Source of the DNA: Wolfiporia cocos
Taxonomy: Eukaryota; Basidiomycota; Agaricomycetes; Polyporales; Phaeolaceae
Direction of reading: 5' to 3'
Length of the DNA: 64,000 bases
Assembly: GCA_029448655.1 (NCBI GenBank)
Contig: JACCLO010000029.1
Span: 1-64,000, forward strand
Shown: piece after piece, positions 57,247-64,000 of the stretch
Layout of the letters: every line of letters starts with the position of its first letter
How positions within the stretch are numbered: position 1 is the stretch's first letter
Position numbers and translations under genes: made by a program
The notes under the pieces: generated by a model
Database searches by the model: none
What the model saw: the letters and a program-made list of their open reading frames with translations, nothing else
Told to the model about the DNA's origin: nothing

Positions 57247-58412
57247 CATCTCTCTACCCTTTAAGTATGTACATGGGAGCGCAACATGTCTACCCTTAAG
57301 TGCTGGCCTGTGTGCAGCACCATCCTAACGGCTGAGGTAAGAGAGTATGTAAGCGAGCATGTAACTACTGTAGTGACAGGGAGTGACCATAATGTGAGTG
57401 ATGCATGGGTGCGCACTACCCCCGGAGTGCCTATCTACGGGGTCAGGTGGTCATTGCCAGAGCGCCATTACTGGCATCTCTATCCCTATGCCACATGACT
57501 CAGCACCATTACTGGTGCCTTGTCATCTATGCTTACCCCTATGCTTACGTTTACGTGCATGGACTCTGGGGCTTTTGGGCAACGCTCTTAGGTACTGGTG
57601 CACCCACATGTACTTATGCACTGGCATGAGGACTTACATCCTCATGTCTAGCATTCCTTGACATTAGGGTAATGACACCCTCTTTCATGCTGTCTACTGG
57701 GCTGCACTCTGCTCTTAGTTCACGACATGCTAGTCTGGGGATGTCAGACCTTGCCAACCCGCCATACTGCCAACAAGACTGCTCGTTGCCCTGCCTTCCT
57801 TGACGCCATGGGGCCTGGGACCTGTCATGGTCTATGTCACAGAATGCCCAGAGGGGCAATTCCTAGGACAATTCACTCCTCGCTATCAACAGTATGGGCA
57901 CTGCTATGTGCACGCGTGCCCCTCTCTGCTAGTTACTTCAACATCATCCCTTGATGCCAGTAGAATCACCTGACCCAGTAGATTAGTGCTAGTCAGGCAG
58001 CACACGTATCAGGTACTCACGTTCATGGTCACCACTGTAGTCACATGTAGCATTACAGTCACCCTTAGTTACGGCGCACAGGCCTGTACTTTAGGGCATC
58101 CCTACATATGCTCCTGTCATGTACTTAAGTAGATGACAGATGGGGCTTATCCCCATCTTTTGGATTTTCAGCAATGGGCTTAGGCCCCTCTCTTGCATCT
58201 TGCTGTGGGTCTGCACCAGTCATACTACTGAGTTCTCTACTCGCTCATCTGGGGGCTTGCCTTCGTAGGCATAAGGTGACTCTGTTTAACCCTGCATAAC
58301 TTGGGTGGCACCTCGATAGGTGTGTAGGGTTCCCAGCAGGGCCAGTCCCACAGACATTTGTGAGTCTGTGTCAGTCTATTGGAGATATTCCCTGGCTATG
58401 GGCCAGTCCCAC
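57242..58412 (+). mobile_element. LTR split by a younger LTR
   Basis: The left part starts TGTCACATCTC at 57242. After the nested LTR the sequence resumes at 58379 and ends GGCCAGTCCCACAGATGG..CTGTATCA at 58412. No outer duplication was found. Confidence 0.55.
57835..58373 (+). mobile_element. Solo LTR with target duplication
   Basis: 539 bp, TGTCACAGAATG to GAGTCTGTGTCA, flanked by GTCTA (57830-57834 and 58374-58378). Same family as 52371-53204. Confidence 0.92.
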
Positions 58413-58859
58413 AGATGGTACATCTGTATCAGCATGCATGCTCCTGATCATCAAGTTGAAGATCATCATCTCCAATGTTGATCTGGGCCTTGAGCTCAAA
58501 TGGCCCTACAATCTTACCCATCACTGTCTCCATAACTCCTTCACAACATAACATCAGTCTCAGCTTTCATCATCTTCCTCTCATTGAGAGCCTTCCACTT
58601 TGTGTGTCTTTGTTTCATTTCCTTGTACATGCACTTCCTAAGCTTTTTTGCATGGCCTTCTAGGCCAGGTCTTAGACATCATGGGTAATGTATGCAGGCA
58701 TGCAGGATGGAAGGAGGTCACTGGCTAATGGTTGCCACAAGTCTTGCCTGCTTACACTTTCCTGCTGATTCATCACTTATAATTTTATCTAAATGTGAGA
58801 AATACTCTGAGCGTGAGAAACAATTATCGCTCTATTACTTTCAGTTAAAGGTCGGCATG
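58413..58859. other. No gene recognised
   Basis: Short frames only; no LTR ends or inverted termini. It leads into the gene fragment at 58860. Confidence 0.35.
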
Positions 58860-59105
58860 GTGCATGCTAAGCGCCCATCTGCAGTGTCGGTGCACCAGCC
58901 ACAGTGGAATATGAAAAGTTCATGCAAACTTGCTGGGACATTAACTCAAGTCTGGCTCATATTGGATGTCAAGGTGCACTTGTGGGTGTGGCCCTTACCC
59001 TTGCTGCCCAATGGGACCAAGAATGGCTGTGGTTGTGGGGGCGGAGACGCGAGAGAAGGTCAAGGAGATGTCTCAGACACTATCCTGTGCAGTGCCAGGC
59101 ACACT
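58860..59105 (+). pseudogene. Gene fragment of the dispersed family
   Basis: DNA shared with 53390-53470 (minus) and 61045-61085. The frame containing MQTCWDINSSLAHIGCQGAL, then GVALTLAAQWDQEWLWLWG, reads best. A conserved start CTAAGCGCCCATC and the piece GGGACATTA..CTCAAGT are common to the copies. Unknown function. Confidence 0.45.
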
Positions 59106-59183
59106 TAATCTTGTTTACAGTGCTGGGTGGAGGTTGGGGGCAGAGGTGAGGTCGGACACAAGGCAGTGCACTCAGTCTCACAG

Positions 59184-59649
59184 TGTCACAAATTTTGAGG
59201 CTAGGCACCTGCTGGGCATTTACTCATGATTTGCCCTCTGCGTGGTCGAACGCATTGACTGATGCACAAGGAAGTCACGTGACATGGAGATTAGATAGGA
59301 GTTCGTTGATTAGGGATTGCGGACCGTCCTCCCCGCCGGGCCGCTCACATGATGTAGTTGTAGATGACACCCTTATGGCATGACGATCGCGACGTCGTGC
59401 ATGGCCCCCCTTTAGGTGGGCCGCGACTCAGTAGTTACGCTCTCTACATGTATATATACTACGTCATCTGGAGGGTTACACCTCAGACTTGTTCTTCTCG
59501 ATGTATGGGTGATAGCCCTCCTCTCTGATCACTACAGCATGCTGCCTGAACTCCGCCTCGCCTTGTCTCAACAACTCGGCGTTGTACCCTGGGTCTTAGT
59601 ACTATAGGGGTAGGACAGGGATAGAGGTATGCCAGTCAAGTTTGTGTCA
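59184..59649 (+). mobile_element. LTR (solo)
   Basis: 466 bp, TGTCACAAATTTTG to AAGTTTGTGTCA, TATA-like TGTATATATACTACGTC and the ACACCTCAGACTTGTTCTTCTCG block shared with 51232-51670. The flanks CACAG and CCAGC are not a duplication. Confidence 0.75.
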
Positions 59650-59995
59650 CCAGCATTTCAGTACAATGTACAATACAATCATACAAATGATAGCATCACT
59701 TCATGAGGATTTGTTTTAGCTGAGCTATATGCAGGTGCAATAGTGATGCAGGCAAGCACCTGGGCATGATAAATTCACTGTGGCAATCCAGTGTGGAACA
59801 TCCAGGCAAGTGCGTATCCGATTGCCGGCTGGGTATACCATGCAGTGACACTAGCATACTTGAACAAGTCAGAAAGATGTGTCCTTAGAGATAAGGGTAC
59901 CCCTTATTATTGTAGAATTTAGGCTGTAACATGCTTTGCATGTTTGCCTCCCGCCCCAAGGATGAGACAAACTCACTGTCCAACATTGTTGTTTC

Positions 59996-60858
59996 TAGTG
60001 ATGTGCCAGGCCCAGCCTGGCTCAAAAGCCCTGGCTTTGGCCTGGCTTGACAGCCCACAGCTTTTCAAAAACCTCAGGCTGGCCCTCATTGACGGCTCAC
60101 GGCTTGGCCAGCCTAGGCCCCGGCTCGACCATGGCCTACTACTGCTAATGATAATCATCACTTTAGCTTCAGAGCTTGAGATTCACCTTTGCCAAACCTT
60201 TCCCAGATGAATAGAACCTTGAATCCTCCTGTCACAGATTAACTTGGCAGTCCCAGACCAGTGTCTGTGGAGACATACGTCTAACAACCCCTTAGCCAAA
60301 AAGGGCCACTATAACAGCTCAGCTGTTATAGGCAGGGACACGCTATATGTGTAGTTCATATTCCCACGCTAGGCACTTATATTGCACCCGTTGAGTATTT
60401 GGCTTAATACATTGGCATGGTTGGCCTTTCTGGTATTATATGTGCCACCTGGGATTCCAACCCCAGATATTCCGGTGACACCTCCAATCTATAGTAGGGA
60501 TTAAGTGTGAAATAATCACTCAACCAGTGCAGCATTCAGTAGCGTGCCTGCCATATGGGGAATCATATAGGCACCCGAAAGTGAGCGGCAGGCTTCAATG
60601 TTGAGGACTTGACTTTTCTGTAGTTTTAAATAACAAGATAGGTGCACAATGATTGAGTTGAGCATATAACTGGCCTGTATGGGCTTATATTGTGCCTGCC
60701 AGATATTGTATCCATTAAGATCCTAGGCCGGGGCTCAACAGCTTGGCCCGGCCTGGCCTGTATCACAGGCCAGGCCCTGGGCCCACAAAAGAAATGCTGT
60801 AAAGCCCCGCGTGGCCCGGCCCGGCTCATGGCCCAAAGCAGGGCCTGGCACATCACTC
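59996..60858. mobile_element. hAT-type MITE, copy 3, with a nested 253-bp LTR
   Basis: TAGTGATGTGCC..GGCACATCACTC, flanked by the 8-bp duplication GTTGTTTC (59988-59995 and 60859-60866). Without the insert it is 605 bp, close to copies 1 and 2. Confidence 0.92.
60230..60482 (+). mobile_element. Short solo LTR nested in MITE copy 3
   Basis: 253 bp, TGTCACAGATTAAC to ATTCCGGTGACA, flanked by CCTCC (60225-60229 and 60483-60487). MITE copy 1 shows the empty site at about 21155 (AATCCTCCGATCTATAG). Part of the interior (GTTCATATTCCCACGCT) is shared with the TRIM-like LTRs; orientation is ambiguous because both ends are TGTCAC/GTGACA. Confidence 0.92.
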
Positions 60859-61044
60859 GTTGTTTCTTGCACCGCTCACTTCGTTCGCTCTCTTTCACCG
60901 CGATCCCGACGCTTGCTTCAACAATCCAGGTCCTAGTGGTGGCACCTGCTAGTGAAGCTTGCACCTATTCCACTCCAATAGAGACTGAGGAGGAGAGAGG
61001 GGGGCAGGGGCGGGGAGGAGGGCTGCTCGAGGACGGGGCGCACG

Positions 61045-61110
61045 GCTAAGCGCCCATCCGCAGTCAGCCACAGCGGAGTTCGAAAAGGCCATGCAAACTC
61101 GAAGTCCCTG
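61045..61110 (+). pseudogene. Gene fragment of the dispersed family (short)
   Basis: CTAAGCGCCCATCCGCAGT..GAGTTCGAAAAGGCCATGCAAACTCG parallels 58867-58933. Decays after about 60 bases. Confidence 0.5.
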
Positions 61111-61200
61111 ATCTCTCGCTCTCGTCTCTCGTGACGACGGGACATTATAAACTCAAGTGTAAGACCCTGCCATCATGTAGCAGGATTAACTACCCTTCAG

Positions 61201-61440
61201 CTAACACTCGTATCAAGTGATAACGATAACGAAGAGGTCGCCACACCGAAATGGATCCGGGATACATATCTGGAGTCACAGTTCACCTGGAGTCCTCTAA
61301 AGCTTATTCGCGAAGTCAAACAGCTGCTGCAGTGCCCGCCATGCGCGGCCGCTGACCAAGAGGAGCTTTGTGATTGGGTGCACACGACTCGATCATTGCA
61401 AGGTGCGCCTCTCACTACCTGGAAACCTGTGTTGCGCTAA
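61201..61440 (+). CDS. Terminal exon of an unrecognised gene
   Basis: An acceptor-like CTTCAG at 61195-61200 precedes an open frame to TAA at 61438-61440. Segments: SSDNDNEEVATPKWIRDTYL, ESQFTWSPLKLIREVKQLL and DQEELCDWVHTTRSLQGAPL. The codons look natural, but the upstream exon is not clear and may have been lost to the fragment mosaic before it. The family is not recognised. Confidence 0.4.
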   Translation, partial: LTLVSSDNDNEEVATPKWIRDTYLESQFTWSPLKLIREVKQLLQCPPCAAADQEELCDWVHTTRSLQGAPLTTWKPVLR

Positions 61441-61752
61441 CAGGCTGTCAAAGAAATCTCTACGACTCGCTTCACTTTAAAGCGCCCCTTCTATCTCCTT
61501 TCGGCACACTGGACCTCTATCACGACTACGTGTCTGTTTGGGATGATGCGTTTGCTCGATGAAATCATCAAACGGCACAGTGCCGGATACCCCTGCACAG
61601 CCCCCCACCGATCGAAGCCACCACCAGTCAGGGTATAACCACCGCTGAGCGCAGGACTAGTCGCTCGGCAGGCCGCGAAAGAAACTCGAAGAGGTGGTTT
61701 ATGACCCCCCATGCGCCAATGCGCTGCAACGCGGCGTGACTGTAGGGCCCTG

Positions 61753-62308
61753 TGTCACAAACTTTCCTTAGAGGATACGTAACATCCCTCGCTGCAGGTA
61801 TTATAGGCGCCGCTAGGTGCGCGCGCGCTTCCATGATCCTCAGCCACCTCCGCGTCTATCCAGGACTCCGTCTAGATCATATGACTGTAGGTTAGCGCTG
61901 TAGGGTAGCGCGCGCCTTAGGTACTCACGTTAGGGTCACACCGTCACATGTCGTTACAGGTAGTTACATTATCATGTGCCCTCTTAGTTACTGCGCACAG
62001 GCCGCGACTTTAGGGCGACATTACTGGTCAGCTCCCATGTATAAGTACGACAAGATGGGGACTTACTTCCCATCTTTAGGATTCTCGACAACTGAGCCTT
62101 AGGCTCCTTTCTCATCTGCGTTGTGTGCGTCTCTGCCCCGGGGGCCCTCCACGACTTGCTTGTCTGTGTGTCTTCCCTCTTGGTCGCCTTAGGAGTTCCC
62201 CCTTGGGGATACAGCCAACTGGCTGCCTTGTGGTTAGCACACCGCCCTGTAGGACGTCTAGGGACTCCCCTGTAGCCAGGGTCCCACAAACCTGTGGAGT
62301 TTGTGTCA
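61753..62308 (+). mobile_element. Solo LTR with target duplication
   Basis: 556 bp, TGTCACAAACTTTCC to GGAGTTTGTGTCA, flanked by CCCTG (61748-61752 and 62309-62313). Contains CCCATCTTTAGGATTCTCG at the transcript-start position. Confidence 0.92.
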
Positions 62309-62313
62309 CCCTG

Positions 62314-63086
62314 ATGTCTCCCCGCATGCATGCTCAAACTGCAGTCTTCTTTGCTTGAGATGTAGTCGGGCAAAAAAAACAAAGTAAACCATATTCTATT
62401 CACTCTGCAATCATATGGTTGACTGTGCCTGCGTTGGCAAATTGTATAGAACGTGCCGGAATCGGTAAAGGTGGGATCGCCGTAACATACGCCTTAGTCG
62501 CAGCGTCATTGTATTGTACGGCGCAATAAGTTTTCGGATGACACCTTCGCATATCTCACTTGGCTATACCTTGCTAAGACCTATGGGTTCGATGCCTGGA
62601 CCCTGCACTGTTCCATCAGTGTCTTTGCAAGATCTTCAAATCAGCCTGTCAATGCAGAGGGGCTTCAGACGAAGCGAAGGTGGTCCCTGTATCAGGGATT
62701 GACTACTTCACGTACGTCCGTACACTGTTAGTTATACCCGAAGTCCTTCTGGCCTATGATCTCCCCAGCTGCTGCTAGAGATCCTCTGCAAGAGCCTTCA
62801 ATAATGCCCCACTGTCTGATGTGACGTTCTGCCGCGCACGCTTGTTCGATTGAGTGCCGGAGTGCAGTACATGGCGCTGATTACGCATATAAGTGAGCGA
62901 TCAGATGCGGAGCTGATGATGACTTCCACCATCAGGGTGGAGATTTGGCGATGGCGCTGGATAGTTGTGAGTGAGTGAGAGGTGATGAGAACGCCATCTA
63001 TATTCCGACGGCCGATAGTGACTACGGTGAGTAATGTGCGTAGTTGAGCTTTTGATGGTGCGGTCACTGACCGAGACCGTCTACAC
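62314..63086. other. No gene recognised
   Basis: Short frames only. It lies where the C-terminal half of the aldolase-like gene would be expected, but I could not find its motifs here. Confidence 0.35.
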
Positions 63087-63621
63087 TCAAGGTCTCGTCG
63101 ATGCTCTGTACGGCCTCAAGTCGTTCGCAGATGCGAGGTATTCTGACGCCATCAGTCCCCATGTGCTCTGTGTAAATGGACTGCCGAATCCACGGATACC
63201 TGGACCCCTTGGGGGAAGCGCGCCGCAGCAACGATCGACTTGGCTTGAGCGGCGGTGATACCTATCAGATTGACGTATATGTACCACGACCGACTAGCCC
63301 AGCGTGTTCTACATACCATTGGAACCAGCACTCCCCGGGCGCCGGCATCAAGCCCATACTGATTTGCCACCGACACTACCGTCTGCACACGCCCCTGTTG
63401 CAGGTATTCTGACAATAGTGCTGGGCGCCGAGCTTCCGAGCCCCGATATTGTTTGGATGGATTCGGCAGCGTCCTGGCTGAAGAGATGTCATGCCATGCT
63501 CACAATCAATGAGCAGCCATGAGAGATGGGGCGAGGCGAGCGCAGCAGTGCGCGCTTTCAAAGCACCTGGCAGCGTGATCCATGCGCCGAACGCTGGCTT
63601 CGATGCGCGAAAGGGCTTCAA
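63087..63621 (-). pseudogene. HpcH/HpaI aldolase-like gene remnant
   Basis: Minus-strand segments match the family in order: KPAFGAWITLPGALKARTAA, then HLSWLLIDCEHGMTSL (substrate/metal region), then GLGSSAPSTIVRIPATG, then GLDAGARGVLVPM (the Gly-rich DAGARGV signature), then AAQAKSIVAAARFP, then GFGSPFTQSTWGL. These aldolases cleave 4-hydroxy-2-oxo acids or related substrates. The pieces lie in different frames: WQIS, IPATG and DAGARGV occupy three frames within 100 bases, and not every change has a believable intron. The C-terminal half (metal-binding Glu region) is not visible downstream. Probably a pseudogene; a real gene with sequence errors is the alternative. Confidence 0.65.
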
Positions 63622-64000
63622 GAAGACGGTGCATTATACTCCGCTGTGGAATTGTTGCGATGACAATACATTACATTCATTGACTTGGTGCTTGTGGAAG
63701 ATCCTCGCCGAACACAGACTCCGACCGTTGCATCTTGGCCTGCTCGCACGTGGGCAAGCAAGATTAGATGCGAGAAATCCCTGGTAGAAATAATAACCAG
63801 AAAGCACCCCCGTCACTGGTGCGCAGACACCAGCGGCATCCGAGCCACCGCTGCCTCGTTGCAGCACGCTCACCGACGCCACACACAACTGTGGTGTTCC
63901 TGTTGAATCGGAATAGTTTGTTGCCCAGAATAGCTAGGGTGAATAGTACAGCAATGGACCATGCGTATACGCGAAGTTACTAACCACCTGCCAATGCAGC
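63622..64000. other. Window end, no gene recognised
   Basis: Possible 5' flank of the aldolase-like remnant. Overlapping short frames only. Confidence 0.35.

Overview
The window looks like nuclear DNA of a filamentous fungus, most likely an agaricomycete basidiomycete. Host genes have many ~45-60 nt introns with GT..AG ends, one gene is a fungal-type HGDL/DFD kinase, and about two thirds of the sequence is transposable elements dominated by chromodomain Ty3/gypsy elements. The species assignment is inference. Nothing bacterial (operons, ribosome binding sites, CRISPR) is visible.

Layout. 1-11.2 kb is the gene-bearing end. It has an uncertain coding region (1.3-2.5 kb), a long multi-exon gene whose layout suggests a meiotic chromosome-axis protein (2.9-7.2 kb), and a fungal protein-kinase-like gene (8.5-11.2 kb) broken by a solo LTR. 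11.7-23.1 kb is a minus-strand host gene split by a complete Ty3/gypsy chromovirus (12,412-20,880, 5-bp target duplication CTCCC) and by a hAT-type MITE (20,929-22,670, 8-bp duplication AAGTGGAT); the MITE itself carries an LTR. 23-27.7 kb holds LTR fragments, a second MITE and a 0.9-kb TRIM-like element.

27.7-50.75 kb is one plus-strand gypsy element opened by two insertions. The larger is a 15.9-kb composite non-coding LTR element, LTR-internal-LTR-internal-LTR-internal-LTR (30,045-45,925, duplication ACCCG). The smaller is a solo LTR (46,014-46,933, duplication AGATG). A further LTR sits inside the host element's own 3' LTR (49,700-50,567, duplication GCATG). 51-62 kb is a graveyard of solo LTRs (three with perfect 5-bp duplications), a third MITE with a nested 253-bp LTR, and decayed gene fragments. 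The last kilobase holds an HpcH/HpaI-aldolase-like remnant.

What stands out. (1) The internal domain of the composite element has no credible protein but is packed with perfect hairpins. Two hairpin modules recur with compensatory base changes, as expected for selected RNA (or DNA) structure. (2) Four different element families carry a stem-loop 15-18 nt upstream of the 3' LTR, next to the polypurine tract, with unrelated stem sequences and loops beginning AG. (3) Three elements have an 11-12 nt match between the start of the predicted transcript and the site just inside the 5' LTR, as in Tf1-type self-priming. (4) dUTPase domains occur in two gypsy elements at two different positions: protease-dUTPase-RT with all five motifs, and a decayed domain after the integrase-chromodomain. 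All coordinates were read by eye; no alignment, folding or database search was run.
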